This document shows, one piece after another, positions 43,951 to 57,047 of a stretch of 64,000 nt of DNA (positions are counted from its first letter, which is position 1; the number at the start of each line of letters is the position of its first letter). This DNA is from Rapana venosa (taxonomy: Eukaryota > Mollusca > Gastropoda > Neogastropoda > Muricidae). The stretch spans positions 51,329,283-51,393,282 of the forward strand of contig CM054145.1 of the NCBI GenBank assembly GCA_028751875.1. Direction: 5' to 3'. A model generated the notes under the pieces. That model had not been told where the DNA came from. It searched no databases and saw nothing but the letters and a program-made list of their open reading frames with translations. The translations under genes were made by a program, and so were the position numbers.

Positions 43951-44538
43951 AGACTAGACTCTGACTCAAAACTCATGTGATTTTGCACAAATTTTGTAGG
44001 TTTGAATTTTTTAAAGTTTTTCAGCAAACACTGTACCCCCTCAGTCCTCTGTCGTCTTCTAGCTTCCTTACGGCAATGTGCATGCGCGGGTCAACACTGT
44101 AGAGATACAGGCAATCCTCATTTGATGATCATTTCCAATTTTCTCGTGACTACCTGGTATTGCCCTATTGCCCTCATTCCCGAAAACAAGTACACAGTGC
44201 ATTTTTCATACTTAAAACAAAACAAAATTGAAAATCACCAACAGTTTTTTCCTGACTGCACTCTATAGAAGATACTACATGACTTCGCAAGCTAACACAG
44301 GTGTGTAGCCGTCTGCTCTAGGGACAAAAACAGGAAGTCTTAATAGCGTTGTGCCCCTTGCCCCAAACCGTCCAATCAGCAGCGCCCTAGGCGATCGTAA
44401 GGGTTTGACAGAAGCTGGTATCGGCTGCTGGAATCGACAGAAGATGGCAGTGATGAGATCTGTGACAAGTTCAGGCAGTGCAGTGAAGTAAAGTGCAGTA
44501 CAGTAAACAACCTTAACAACACTCTATCTGACCGACAG

Positions 44539-44570
<32 letters not shown>

Positions 44571-44740
44571 GAGAAAAGGAGAGAGAGAGAGAATGAATGA
44601 AGAATGAATGAATGAATGAATTATCTTTATTTTGGGGGGGTACGAATAGATTCACATAATTTTTCATCGGCCCTGAGAGACAGAGGTGAGGAGAGGGCAG
44701 AGACAGAGGATGAGAGATTGAACACTGAACAAATTCATTG
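43951..44740. other. No recognisable gene
   Basis: Mixed DNA with a GA tract at 44540-44592 followed by (GAAT)n near 44592-44625. No motif found. Confidence 0.5.
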
Positions 44741-46844
44741 ATTAACAATTTCCTCATTGGAATGCTGTATGAAGAGGTGGGTTTACCAGATTTTCTCATT
44801 TATGTGGTTGGTGCCAAAAATTGTCTGGTTAAAGTTTTTCCCTTTGAAGGCTTAGCCAAGCTCTCCAAAAAAGGTTTTGTTACGTCAAAAGGGTTTAAAT
44901 TTCAAGGCATCCCCCAAACTACCTGGGGGGGAATACAACGCCAAGATGGGTACCCTAGACTTTCTGACAAACCAGGAATGAAAATGTGATTTTCGAGCCA
45001 TATCTATACGACCGAAAAGGGTTTAACTTTCCCCAATCTCACAAAAAACTTGTGTGAACTTGGGTTCCATTTCTGGGGAAACACGACTGTTGCGGGGGTT
45101 CCGGGGTTTGGATCGGTAGAGTCATTTAATGATGAGAACCTTGGGGCCGACCTGTTCCTCCCCACCAAAAAATTGCCCCCCCGTGAAAAGAACGACAGAG
45201 GGGATCCGATCACTTTAAAAGCTTCAAGACAACTTGAAATTTGGGTATGTCGCCTTAAGAAAAAGAAAAAACAAAACAAGAATTACTAAATTTTGTGAAA
45301 CCTCGCTCAAGACCATGTTGTTATATTCAAACGTTATTCCGGGTCTCCTTTAATGTTTTGTTGTGGGTTTTTTTTTTTCTTTTTTTTTTTATTGCTGAGT
45401 TTGTTTGTTTTCAGCTATTTTTTTCTTGTTTCAGTGTAATATCACCCCAAGTGTACAACTTAAATGACAAACAAACAAACAAACAAACACTGAACCTGTA
45501 ACCCCTCAATACTCCCCCGTTTTTAAAAATTTAACACTGACACTGAAAACGGGGTGCGGGGTCACTGCGACATGCTTCCTTTTTAAAAATTAATAAGGGC
45601 ACTGAGTGACTATTGGACAATTACTTCCCTTGGCACCGACAGACAGGGGAACCACCCCACACGTAAACCCTCTCGGCGGCCATTACTCCCCCTTGCGCAC
45701 AGGGTGTCGGCTCTTAAGTGGCAAAAAAATCACCCCGGGTCTTATTCTCCACCCCACGAAAACCCCTGGGCGGCCTATGGCGAGAGGAGAGGAGGAGAGA
45801 GAGAGAGAGGAAGTTTATTTTGCGGGCCCGGTTGTTAGTTATCGTCTGACTTTTATATTCTGTTTGTTAAAAGTTGTGGAGCGTGGTGTTTTTTATGGGG
45901 TGTGTAAATTCAATCAATCATCAGTAGTCATCAGTAAATCACTGGTTGCAATTGGGTTCGGGACTCCTTCTTGCTCTGTTCTGTTTGTTTTTTTTTCGTC
46001 TGTGTGTGTTGTTTCTGTTGTTGGTTTCTCGTGAGTGTGTGTGGTTGTGTGTCTGTCTGTTGTCCTGTCTCTTCTCTCTCTCTTCGTCTTCTGTCTCTGT
46101 TTCTCGTCTCTGTTTCTGTCTGTCTTCTGCTGTCTGTCCTCTCTCTCTCTCCTCTTTTCTCTCCTCTCCCTCTCTCTCTCGGTCCCTGTCTATCTTCTGT
46201 TATCTTTTCTGTCTCTCTTCTTTTCTCTCTGTGCCCCCTGTCTATCTGTCCTCTCGGTCCCTGTTGTCTGCTGTCTCTTTGTCTCTTCCTCTCTTTTCCT
46301 TTTTCCTCTGTCTCTTCTTCTTCTCTCCCCTTCTCTCCCCTCTTTCTCTCTCTCTCTCTGTGCCAGTTAGATTTTCTTTTGTTTGTTTGTTTTTAACTAG
46401 GGCACTATCTAAATCACTTAGCCCCATTACATGGGAAAAAAACCACACAGAACCCAAAAGTCTATTTTTTTTTGCGGGGAAAACGACCCCCCCCAGTCCT
46501 TTAATGTTGACAACAAACCAAGTCCCCACGATGAACATAAAGTTAATAGCAATCACCCGTCTGTATAATTATATAAAAACATCAGAACTTTTTCCCTTTT
46601 TTCAGAACTACAACATTGGAGGAAAGGAGAGCGAGGGAACAACTTGAAAGATTTTCTTTCCTTGTGTGCTGACTTTCAATTTGCAAGGGGATCGGGGGTT
46701 AAGGAACCGCCTGCCTAAAGCCAAAAGTCCGGGTGGGAATGTGGGGTGGCTCAACACTTTTTGGGCCCCGAAATTTCCACCCACCCACAAACCCGGGGGG
46801 GGCCCTTGGTGCAAATCTTAGGGATAGACATGCCCCGTGTGTCA

Positions 46845-47075
46845 TCAAAAATTATTTAGCGCAGTAAAAGAACCCTGGCAAAAGAGAGTTGTCCCTGGCA
46901 AAATTCTGAGAAAATCCTCTCTCATGGAAAAAAATACATTGCAGACAGGAAAAAGAATAAAATAAGGGGGGGGGGGAGGGGGGGGGGGGGGGGGGCACTT
47001 GTGGCGACGCGCTCTCCCGGGGAGGGAGACACCCCCGAATTTCACGCAGAGAAATCCGTCTTAAAGGGGTAAAAA
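46845..47075 (+). mobile_element. SINE-E 3' half, sense, noisy
   Basis: AGCGCAGTAAAAGAACCCTG, GAGTTGTCCCTGGCAAAATT, CTGAGAAAATCC, then a G-run, CGCGCTCTCCCGGGGAGG and TTTCACGCAGAGAAATCCGT. Head absent. Confidence 0.75.
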
Positions 47076-48029
47076 AAAAACAACAACAAAAATAATAAAT
47101 TTTTCTTCAGCTCATGTTTTGTTTAGTGTGTATAATTTTCAAGAAAATCATGTCAACTTTAAAAACAATTTCTTCATTTCTCGATAAAAGGGGCCAAACC
47201 CTTTGTCGACTGAGTTATTTTACTTTTGAATTTGATGATTGTCTTTTGTTTTAACCTTTTAAAAAAAATTTTTTTAACCGGGCTGCCATTTGCAGACTGA
47301 AAATAGAACATCATTACAAAAAAATTTAAAATTTCCCTAATCAAAAATTTTTCCGCGGGGACGTCTACAACCGCTACAACAACATACAAAAAAACCCTTT
47401 CTGTCCCTTTGGAAGGGGAGCAGGCCTCCGGGAAAGAATGAAATAGATGCGCAAAGGTTTTTTTTAAAAAAACCGCACAAAAATCGTATATTTACATTTC
47501 CCCTTTTGAGCGGAGTGGGTACCTTCCAGGTGGGCTTAAATGCTTTTTGGTTGTTTTGGCAAAAGGGGTCGAAAACATTATGGTTGTTTTTGATCCTGGT
47601 GATGGGGTTCTTTTCCTGGCTGGGGGAAAACAACGTGTACATATAGCTTAAAGAAAAGTTAAAAATTTTCCCATCGATAACTTACCTTAAATAAAACTTG
47701 GATTTTTCTTTTGGGGGGTGGGTGGGTGGGGTTGGGTTTGTGTGTTTTTTTCTTTTTATTTTTATTTTTTTTCTGTGGGATGAGTTACAAAAAAGGGTTT
47801 GTTTGTGTTTTTTTGTGTTTTTTCTCGTTCTTTTGTTTTTCTTTGGTTTTTTTTTTTTTTTTTATTTTGTTTTGCTTTGTTTTTGGATTTTTGGTGGGGG
47901 TTTTTTTTTGGGTGTTTTTTTGGGGGGGGATGGGGGTAGTTTTGAGCAGTTTTTTTGTTTTTTTTTTGTGTTTTTTTGTGACAAATTTTTTTTTTTAGAC
48001 AAAAGAGAAGAGGGAAGAGAGATTTGTTA

Positions 48030-48232
48030 TAATTTATTTATTATTCTTTTTTCGGGGAAATGGAAAAAGAAATCATGGTTTTTTTTTAATCCAGCCCCGT
48101 TTGTAGGGTTTTGAAAAATTTTGTCATCTGTTCCCCCCGGCCACAAGGGTCTCTCTTACAAAAAGGGGACGGGATTAAAACGTTTTGCAAGAGTTCCGGG
48201 TGCTTTCCCGAAACGGGGCCTCGTTTTAAGAG
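48030..48232 (-). mobile_element. SINE-A, antisense, noisy
   Basis: AATCCAGCCCCGTTTGTAGG, TTTGTCATCTGTTCCCCCCG, GGGGACGGGATTAAAACGTT and CGAAACGGGGCCTCG follow the SINE-A order but with many run-length errors. Confidence 0.7.
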
Positions 48233-48324
48233 AGAAGAGAAAAGGGGAGAGGAGGGGAAAAGGGGGGAGAGAGAGAAGGAGAGGGGGGGGGGGGGGGGGG
48301 GGGGGCGAAAGACAGACGAATTTA

Positions 48325-48425
48325 TTTTTTCATTTTATTCTTTAATCGAGGATAAGGGATACACTTATTCCCTTTTTAATTCGTCCCCGTTTATGCGGAC
48401 TTTTGATTCTGTCATTGAACTAAAA
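48325..48425 (-). mobile_element. SINE-A 3' fragment, antisense, noisy
   Basis: TTTATTCTTTAATCGAGGAT, AAGGGATACACTTATTCCCT, TCGTCCCCGTTTATGCGG and GATTCTGTCATTGAAC. Confidence 0.65.
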
Positions 48426-48849
48426 GGGGCAGCAAGAAAAAAAAAAAACAGCTTACACTGGTAAATTAAAAAACAAAGTACAGAGAATGAAATAATTACG
48501 AATAAAAACAACCCAAACAGAGATCCCTAAGAATAGAGAAAAAAAAAAAACAATAAGGAAAATTTGATCTAAAAAAAAAAAGAAAAAAAGAAAGAAGAAA
48601 ACTTTTAAAAAAACACACACCAAAAAACCCAGCGCCAACGGGACAAATACAGACGGAAAAACCTCCGGGGAATTAAAATTTTTAAACCAAAACAAACAAC
48701 AACAACCACAAACAAAACAAATCAGCCAACCAACTAAACGAATTTTCGGAAAAAATCGTCTAACCTTTTTATCACAAATGTTTTGCGAGACGAAAAACGA
48801 AAAATTTTTTTTTCCATCCTTCATTAATCCCTTTCCCCCCCCCCAACCC

Positions 48850-49240
48850 CCCTCCACACACACACACACCACAACACACACACCACCCACACACACACAC
48901 AAAAACCAATCCCACAACACCCACCCCGACCACCCCCACCACCACAACAAAAACCACAAAAATAACTTTTTAAAACCCCACACACCACAAACACACCACA
49001 CAAAAGCGCGCGGCGCACCACGCACGCATGCACGACCACACACACCCCCCAAAAACACCACCACCACCCAACCACCACTCAAAAAAAATACTCTTCACAA
49101 CACACACACACAACACACACACCACACACACCACACACCGCGCGCGCCGCGCATGCACGCAAAACACACACACACCCCCCTCCCACCAAAAAAAAACCAA
49201 CCACCCCCACACACCCCAAAATAAACGTCTTCATCAACAT
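48850..49240. repeat. CA/CCA-rich tract
   Basis: CA and CCAC repeats with two GCGCGC/ATGCACGC islands (near 49010 and 49140). Confidence 0.85.
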
Positions 49241-49549
49241 CAACAAGAATGACATTTTTCACTACCACCCCACACCTCACCCCCATCCCACCTTTAAAAC
49301 CTTTTCTCGCCAATCGCCAGCAGCGAAAAACCCATCGTTTCCAGCTTTAACCCCTTGGGTTCCAGAATGGCCACGCCCTTGTCTGCTCTCAACGGAAAAG
49401 GTTCTCCCGAGGACCTTAGAGTTGGCGAGGAGTCAATAGCCCCTGGATTACCGTTTTCATGGCCCGGCAGGCTTCCCCACACTAAATTTGCCTCCGCCCC
49501 AAACCCCGGGGGTTAAACAAGGGAGTGGGGGGAAGTTTTTTTATAGGGT

Positions 49550-49740
49550 GATGGTGGGTGGGGTAGGGGGGGGGTTGGAGGGGGTGTGTGTGGTTGGGGG
49601 GGGGGGTTGGTTTTGGGGGGTTGGGGGGATGGTTTGTTGGTGGGGGGGGGGGGGGGGGGGGGGGAAAAAGGTGTGTGTGTTTTTGGGGGGAAGGATGTTG
49701 TGTAGGACGGCAACACATCAGCGCGTGCAGCGCGCACCAC
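49550..49740. repeat. G-rich tract
   Basis: GGGGTTGG and poly(G) runs (49641-49664), then GTGTGT. Confidence 0.85.
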
Positions 49741-50611
49741 ACAAAAATTCTCTCCTCTCTCTTCTCTCCTCCTCTAAATAATAATTATTATTAAATATAT
49801 TCAGACCACTTATCATGTACTTTATAAAAAAAAAAATCAATGTGTATGGGCATATTTTAAAATTTTGTACATGCGGGTGGGGACTGAGGGGGTAAAAATT
49901 TTGCTGTTTTTAACCCCCCAAAATTTAACCTACAAAGTGGGTAAAATAGGGGATTTTTTGAGTCAACGTATTTTTTCATAAAAGGGGTTGTTTTTTTTTT
50001 ATTAATTTCGTGGAAGACAGAGTGCTTGGTGATGAATGAAGAGTGTTTACCGGTAAATGGAACAGAAAATCTAAAGGTTGCCAAATGGACCAAAAACTTT
50101 TTTCTTTTTAAAATTTTATTTTTTTTTATATAATAATAAAATCATAATTTTAATAATAATAAAAAATGTAAAAATAAAGGGAGTTTAAAGCGCGAATATT
50201 GAAAAGCAAAAATAAAGCGTCAGTTTAGAACAATCAATTCCATTTTTACCAAACCCAATCAGATTGGGTGGGATAAATTCCTGAAAAAAAAAAAAAAGGT
50301 GAAGACGGATCTGAGGGAAGGGTGAAAAACCTGCTGGAATGAGCACCAAAAAAGGACAAACAACCGGGGCTCAAAAAATGAAAACCAAAAAAACTCAGTT
50401 TGATTCTAGGATTTTTTTAAAAGGGGCCCAAGGGGGCCCCTAAAAAAAAAAGAGGAAGAGGGGCACCCCCCCCCCCCCCCCACCCCCCTAAAAAAAAGGG
50501 GACAAGATATTTTTCTTATAGGCCCCCTTTTATCCTAGTTTCTCCCATTTTCAAAGAAGAAAACAAAAAAAAACAGGCAGAATGTAGGCAGAAAATTAAA
50601 AAAATATCCAC

Positions 50612-50712
50612 CCGGGCATAAGTGGTCGGTGGGCCAGAGGAAGCCCCTGTCAAAAGCAAAACGCTGGTCGGAAGGTGTATGGGTTCGAATCCCGTTTTTG
50701 GGCCCAACTTTT
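50612..50712 (+). mobile_element. SINE-E tRNA-like head, noisy
   Basis: AAGTGGTCGGTGGGCCAGAG is a decayed box A region. GGGTTCGAATCCCGTTTTTG GGCCC is the box B region and the joint to the SINE-E body seen at 15.7 and 34.5 kb. Confidence 0.55.
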
Positions 50713-50744
50713 CCCCCCCTCCATTTTCCATGAGTGGGGGAAAA

Positions 50745-51028
50745 AAGAATAAGCACTCAGTCTTTTTAACATCCAGTCCCCTGTGTATCGGTTTTGTAAA
50801 TTTTTTTTCATCTTTTCCCCCGGCACCAGTGGATCTTTCAAAAGCGAAAATTTAAAGTGGGCAAAGTGTTCGGCCTGCTTCGCACCGGGGGCCCGGTTTA
50901 AGTCTTTCCAAAGGGCTGTTGGGGGGAGGGAGTCTGCATGAAGTTTAATCCGGGGGAAAAAATCCCTTAACGGGGAAAGATCCCAGGGCGTCGTTGCAAG
51001 CCATCCACTAGGCTTTTCCCCTCCCCGG
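50745..51028 (-). mobile_element. SINE-A with remnant head, noisy
   Basis: AATAAGCACTCAGTC, TTTAACATCCAGTCCCCTGT, CCCCCGGCACCAGTG, GCCCGGTTTAAGTC, GGGAGGGAGTCTGCATGAAG and CCACTAGGCTTTTCCC parallel the full copy at 30121-30486, including its tRNA-like end. Confidence 0.7.
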
Positions 51029-51449
51029 ATATTTTCAGCTTTTTTTTTTGGGAAATACCTTTAAGGGGGCTTGTTGACATTGTCGGGGTATTTTTGAATT
51101 TTGATTTTTTTTTGTTTCTTTTACATAACTTGTGTAAAAGGGTTTTAAAAGGGAAAAAATTTATTTAGTTTGTTTTTTGTTAACATTTATAATCATTCCT
51201 ATGTAATGCTCTAAGCGTTATTAATTTTAATGGAAAGCCCCAAAACGAATAGCGTCCTTGTTGTTGTTGTTGTTGTTGTTATTATTGTTATGTTTTCCCT
51301 TTCGACTTGTAAAGCTTACATGAATTTTAAAACAACATGAGCAGTGGTCAGGTTTGTTTGTGGATTTGGGAGGGGGTGAGGGTTAATTACTACCAATGAC
51401 GTCAAAGGTAACCTGACTTCAGGTGGATTGACCATACACTGTGTGTGTA

Positions 51450-51480
51450 TGAGAGAGAGAGAGAGAGGGGGGGGGAGGGG

Positions 51481-51513
<33 letters not shown>

Positions 51514-51529
51514 AGAGCGAGAGAGAGAG

Positions 51530-51564
<35 letters not shown>

Positions 51565-51618
51565 CGAGATGAGAGAGAGAGAGAGAGAGAGAGAAATAAG
51601 AGAGAGAGAGACGAAGAG

Positions 51619-51650
<32 letters not shown>

Positions 51651-51723
51651 AGGAGAGAAGAGAGAGAGAGAGAGAGATGAGAGAGAGAGGAGAGAGGAGA
51701 GAGAGAGAGAGGGAGAGAGAGGC

Positions 51724-51790
<67 letters not shown>

Positions 51791-52505
51791 AGGGGGGGAA
51801 AAATAGAGAGAGAGAAAACGAGGAGAAGAGAGATAGAGAGAGAGAGAGAGGGGGGGGGGAGATAGAGAGAGAGAAGAGAGAGGGGGGGGGAGTGAGAGGA
51901 GAGATGAGAGAGAGGGGAGGGGGGGGAGATAGAGAGAGAGAGGGAGTAGAAAGGGGAGAGAGAGGGAGGGGGAGATAGAGAGAGAGGAGGAGAGAGAGAG
52001 GGGGGGGGGGGGGGGAGATAGAGAGAGAGAGAGAGAGAATGAGAGAGAAGAGAGAGAGGGGGGGGGGGAGTAGGGGAGAGGGGAGAGAGAGAGAGAGGGG
52101 GGGGGAGATAGAGAGAGAGAGAGAGAGAGAGGGGGGGAGATAGAGAGAGAGAGAGAGAGAAGAAGAGAGAGAGGTGGAAAGAGGAGAGAGAGAGAGGGGG
52201 GGGGGGAGATAGAGAGAGAGAGAGAGGGAGAGAGAGGGGAAAAGGAGAAAGAGGAGAGAGAGGGAGAGAAGAGGAGAGAGAGAGAGAGGGGGGGGAGATA
52301 GAGGGGAGAGAGAGAGAGAGAGGGGGGGGGGAGATAGAGAAAAAGAGAGAGAGAGAGAGAGAGAGAAGGAAAGAGAGGGAGAGAGAGAGAGGAGAGGGGG
52401 GGGAGAGGAGAGAGGGGGAGAGAGGAGGAGGAGAGAGAGAGAGAGAGAGAGAGAGTGAGAGAAGAGGAGAGGAGAGGAGAGAGAGAGGGAAAAGGGAGAG
52501 AGTGC
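51450..52505. repeat. (GA)n tract with GATA/poly(G) cassettes
   Basis: About 1.05 kb of GA repeats carrying a recurrent cassette of GGGGGGGGAGATAGAGAGAG at uneven intervals. The 382-residue minus-strand frame (Ser/Leu/Pro) is an artefact. Confidence 0.95.
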
Positions 52506-52527
52506 GTGCGTTGCGTGCGTGTGTGTG

Positions 52528-53120
52528 TCTTCGATTTTACGTCTGTTCACTTAAAGTGATATTAGACGAAAGAGGTGGGGAAGTGGGCATGGTGAGATGA
52601 GGGCTTTAAGAAAAAGAGATACATGTTGGTATTTATGTCCATTAAAAAAACTGATTCCAAACCTTATAAACAATAAATAATGCTCCAAAAAACATGGCAA
52701 AGAAACGTAAATAATAACAACATCTTAGAACAGTTGAAATCTACTCTTAACTTGGGAAAATGAACAACTACGAAGTACGTGTAAAAAAAAGCTGCCACGA
52801 ATAAAAGTAATTAATGATATCGCGACAGTAAAGGTGCTACAATTCCACGGTGGTACAGGAAGAGACTGGCTATCCCCAGCATACTTGTTCTGTTCTGGGT
52901 ATCGAGAACATTCTTTGTACTCAGTATGGCTTTCGAAAATCCTGTACTAGAAAAATTGTTTCTTAAATCCATAGACAAATTAAATGCCTTTCGAATAAAA
53001 TTTGTAAGAAATATACAATGCATATGCAGTGAAAAAACTGTACAATGTTCATGTTTTATATCAGTGTCGAGGTTTAAAATAGTTCCTACCAACATTTCAA
53101 GATAAAGTCTCTGCACGAAG
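52528..53120 (-). mobile_element. Probable I/Nimb-like 3' end, second copy
   Basis: The 3' terminal motif CGATTTTACGTCTGTTCACT with AAAGTGATATTAGACGAAAG matches 37712-37755. Upstream on the minus strand a frame of about 100 residues ends in LGIASLFLYHRGIVAPLLSR. That is similar in position and character to the C-terminus at 38 kb, but not closely alike. Family assignment rests mainly on the shared 3' end. Confidence 0.45.
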
Positions 53121-53682
53121 TTTTAACCAATCCAAAGTTATTGTGCGAGATAGCATTGGTCTCTGATGCGTGCGTGCGTTCGTGCGTATATGTGTGTTCT
53201 TCCTCAAACTGGTTTGATGTCCATTAACTACTATGTGATTTCGGCAATTACATAGACCTGTTCATGCTATGAATGTAAATGATGGTGTACAGGATGCACG
53301 GTGAACAACTTTTAATTGTTTATTTTTCTTTTTTATAAGAGTGAAACATGTTCGAATGATAAATTCTATGATAGTTTTCCTGCCATAAAACTATCTGTTC
53401 AACCCATTTCACCCTATTTAAAATTAGATGTGTGTGCGTGTGTTTTGTGTGTGTGTGTGTTGGTGTGTGTTGTTTGTGTGGTGTGTGTAATGTGTGTTGT
53501 GTGCATCCGTGTTCGCCTGCACATTCGAATTGAAGAAAGTTTGCTAGGCACTGGATGCTTTTCCAGTTCAAGTATTTCGTACTACTGCTTGTACTGAATT
53601 TCTTTTTAGTGCTCAATTCAGCCTTTTGATTTCCCAAGTGACTTCACACACACACACACATGCACACGCACGCACGCATGTG

Positions 53683-53872
53683 TTCGAACGCATGCAGAAC
53701 ATCTTGCGCACACGTTAAATCCTGTTCCGTTTTTCGGAAGAGTAGGCCATTGTGTGCCGGTGGAAACAGATGACAAAATTTACAAAACCGCATACACACG
53801 GGGACTGGATGTAAAAGAAGCACATGAGTGCTTATTCCATTATCCTCGAAATAAAAGAATAAATAAATAGAA
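53683..53872 (+). mobile_element. SINE-A body and 3' end
   Basis: GAACGCATGCAGAACATCTT, CGCACACGTTAAATCCTGTT, GGGGACTGGATGTAAAAG and CCTCGAAATAAAAGAATAAA with ATAAATAG tail. One of the cleanest copies. Confidence 0.9.
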
Positions 53873-54875
53873 TGCGCGCGCGCACACCCACACCCACTCT
53901 CTCTCACACAAACACAGAGCAAAACCAGCAATACATTATGTAAGAAATGTTTATTGATATGTTCTAGTCTGGTTTAAAATATACAACTGCTTTGCTGAAT
54001 CATGTTAAATATAACAAAACAAAACAAAAACAAAACTAACATAGGCTTCTGTCATCACACACAATGATGATACACGTTATGATAAGCTGTATCAAACAAA
54101 AAAAGCACCCCCCCCCCCCATCAACCCTGGTCCTTCCCTCAATGCAGAAAAGTAATTACAAAAAGAATTAAAACCCCTTTTAGAATGCATGAGTCACGCG
54201 TGCGTGCGCACACACACACATATACGTACACACACACACACGTGCCAGCACACACACACGCATACAACCACACACATGTACGCTCACACACGTACACACA
54301 CACACACGCGCATACAACCATACACACACACAAACACACGTGGACACCCATGTTCGAACGAGCAAGCGCACATTATCAAACACTGAATTCTTCAACTTTC
54401 ATCTATTGTCCCATATAATTTAACACAAATTTTCCCCTGATATTACATTATATATATCTTTTTAAAAATTTGTTTAACAAAATACACCCCCCCAAAATAA
54501 ACTTTAAAAAAAATATAGACGCAATATGTACAAAGCCAATACTTTGTTTTAAATCAAAGTCAAATCTGATAAGATTTCAAACATAAAACTTGTATAAAAG
54601 GAAGCGTTAAAAAAAAGCATTCGAAAATGCATTTCAACAGTGATATGTTTGTATGTAATTTTTACATGAAGAATAAGGCATCCTTTTTATGCATATCAAA
54701 CAGCATGCATCAGATGTGGAAAAGATTTCACGCACACACACACACACCAAGTGCGCGCACACGCACGATATGCGCACACAAACACTCACGCACACACACG
54801 TTTGCACACGCACGCACAAACGCACGTGTACACACATACATTGAGAGAGAGAGAGAGAGAGGAGGAGAGAGAGAG

Positions 54876-54907
<32 letters not shown>

Positions 54908-54916
54908 GAGAGAGAG

Positions 54917-54949
<33 letters not shown>

Positions 54950-56984
54950 GGCGAGCGACAGAGAGAGAGAGAGAAATTTGTCTATGAAGTAAAAATACAA
55001 AACGTAGGCATGCTAATATTCAACTGATCAACAACAGTGTTTCACTTCCCTACACTTACATCTGAACACATATATGTACAAAAGTTGCTGAACTGAATTC
55101 TCATTACATTACTGTCATCTTCGCTCAAACTAACAATGCAGAACAGAAAGAAAAAAAAACCTCAAACACAAACCCAAATAATAAAAAACAACAACAAATG
55201 CAACAGCGAAAAACTTGAATACACACAGTACAAATCGAGAAACAAGCACTTGAATCAAAAAGTTTTATTTTTAATAATCACAATCTATAGAGTTTATCTT
55301 TTGATTTTTTGTTTCCAAAGAAAATGTCTTACCGGTGTTAAGTTTTGTTGCGTGGTGTTTCTTTCCTTTTATACAGCAGATCTTTGTGCATATTGTAAGC
55401 CTGCATGTACACACAAACACAGGCAAAAAGAAACACAACCACAGGATATCAGCACGCACACATACGCGTGCACATACTCACAAGACGGCTTACAAGCTGA
55501 TATGTTGCTGATAAGTGTTATGTGATGCACCGGGAAGGTGATTTTTAAATACAGTTTTGTTTTATCATTTGATATTTCCATCTTCCTGCTTCCACTCAAG
55601 CCTTCTCTCTCTTTTAAAAATTCTTTTTAAAAACAGTGCTGACCTATATGTCCTTATTTTTATTTGTTAAACATATTACCAAAGTTGGGAGCTTGTTTAC
55701 ATTAACCCCCCACCCTTTTTTCCCTGTTGCTTATCTGCACACCATATGAAAGAATATTGGAAGCAGCGGTAATGGCTTGTATTGTCAGACAAGCAACACA
55801 ATTCCCACTTTTATGTTTGCTACCAAATTTCTTCGAGTCTCCTCTCCCGCTGCTTACTTAGTTCCTATCGTGTCTACTCTGTCTGTTATCCTTTTGCATT
55901 TCAGCTCCAAAAGCTACACTTTTGATTCACATGACAACACTAACAACATCTTTCCAACACCGCTGCGCAACCGTCAATTCAGAGAAGCAGCCAGAATTTG
56001 TGTAAAGTACGACAAGCGCAGTAACCAAAACATGTCCATTCCAAACATCTGTGGTGCCTACGGTTCAAACCCCGGCAATGCCTGGTTTTGTGCTGAAAAT
56101 TGTTTGGCTTGCAAAGTTAAGACCTGAGAAGCTATGCTGATACCTGGAAAACTGTTTTGTGTAAGGACAGAGGCAGCAGTTTCTTTTCAAGCGAGAAAAC
56201 ACAGTATTCGGCTAGCTAGTAGCCGCCGTGCAAATGTTGATGTTGTACTTGAACACGATATAAGCTACTGGCTTGGTGTTGCTATGCTGATTATGCTGTT
56301 CTTGTTATATATATTTGTTCCACGATTGTGGAATGAATAACGCCTATTGAAACCAACACCGAGAATACATTTATCCTAGTTTTGTTATATAATTCTTTGA
56401 TTTCTTATTTCGTGCGTGTGTATCGTATTTGAGGGGGGCTCTGACGATACTGTGACATTTTCCAACTTGATAATTATGCGCTATAACATTGTTCTGACAA
56501 AGCTGTTTTAATTCAAAGTATAAAGTCACATTCTAAAAATCTATGAGAGTTTCTAAGGCAAGACTATCCAAAACCAGGAAAACTGGGGTAAGGGGTAGGG
56601 GGAAGGAGGGAACAGTGAGATCAATGCAACAAACAAACGAAAAGATATAACCCTCACACACATCACACTTCTGGGGTGTTGCTTTCAAAAAAGGAAGAAA
56701 ATGTTCCATGGAAATCACGACGCGATCGGTCATTTATCTTCAGAAATTTATTTTTTGTCTCTAAAGTTATCGTTGAATTATCTGCCAATATACACAGACA
56801 AAATGAAAAAATGTATCCAATATAGTAAAACATACATAAATAGGGAACAGAATAAGTATAGAAAACACTGCTTTTCATTTAACATACTGTGACCTTGTTA
56901 TAAGATATAGCTTCCACCACTTATGAAAACGAAACATTATTCTACTGCATGTTAACCTAATATTTGATATCCAAAATGGAAATA

Positions 56985-57047
<63 letters not shown>

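Larger units (their letters stand above)
44750..51300. other. Region of doubtful base accuracy
   Basis: From about 44.75 to 51.3 kb the sequence is filled with short homopolymer runs (AAAA, CCCC, GGGG, TTTT). Recognisable SINEs within it differ from their relatives chiefly by neighbouring-base copying and run-length changes, for example GGCCACAAGGGTCTCTCTTA where others have GGCACACAATGGCCTACTCT. SINEs just outside are much cleaner. I infer poor consensus quality rather than biology. Any gene here would be unreadable; I see none. Confidence 0.6.

Noticed and set aside
49300..49480. Short non-repetitive open frames on both strands resembling coding DNA
   Set aside because: No family recognised, no splice sites, and it lies inside the block of doubtful base quality.
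51402..52550. 382-residue Ser/Leu/Pro-rich minus-strand open frame
   Set aside because: It is the translation of a GA/poly(G) microsatellite; such strands lack stop triplets by composition.
56700..56850. Third receptor exon on the minus strand after TATATTGGCAG
   Set aside because: The acceptor is fair, but the phase does not fit: the phase-2 codon TG would be completed to a stop (TGA).
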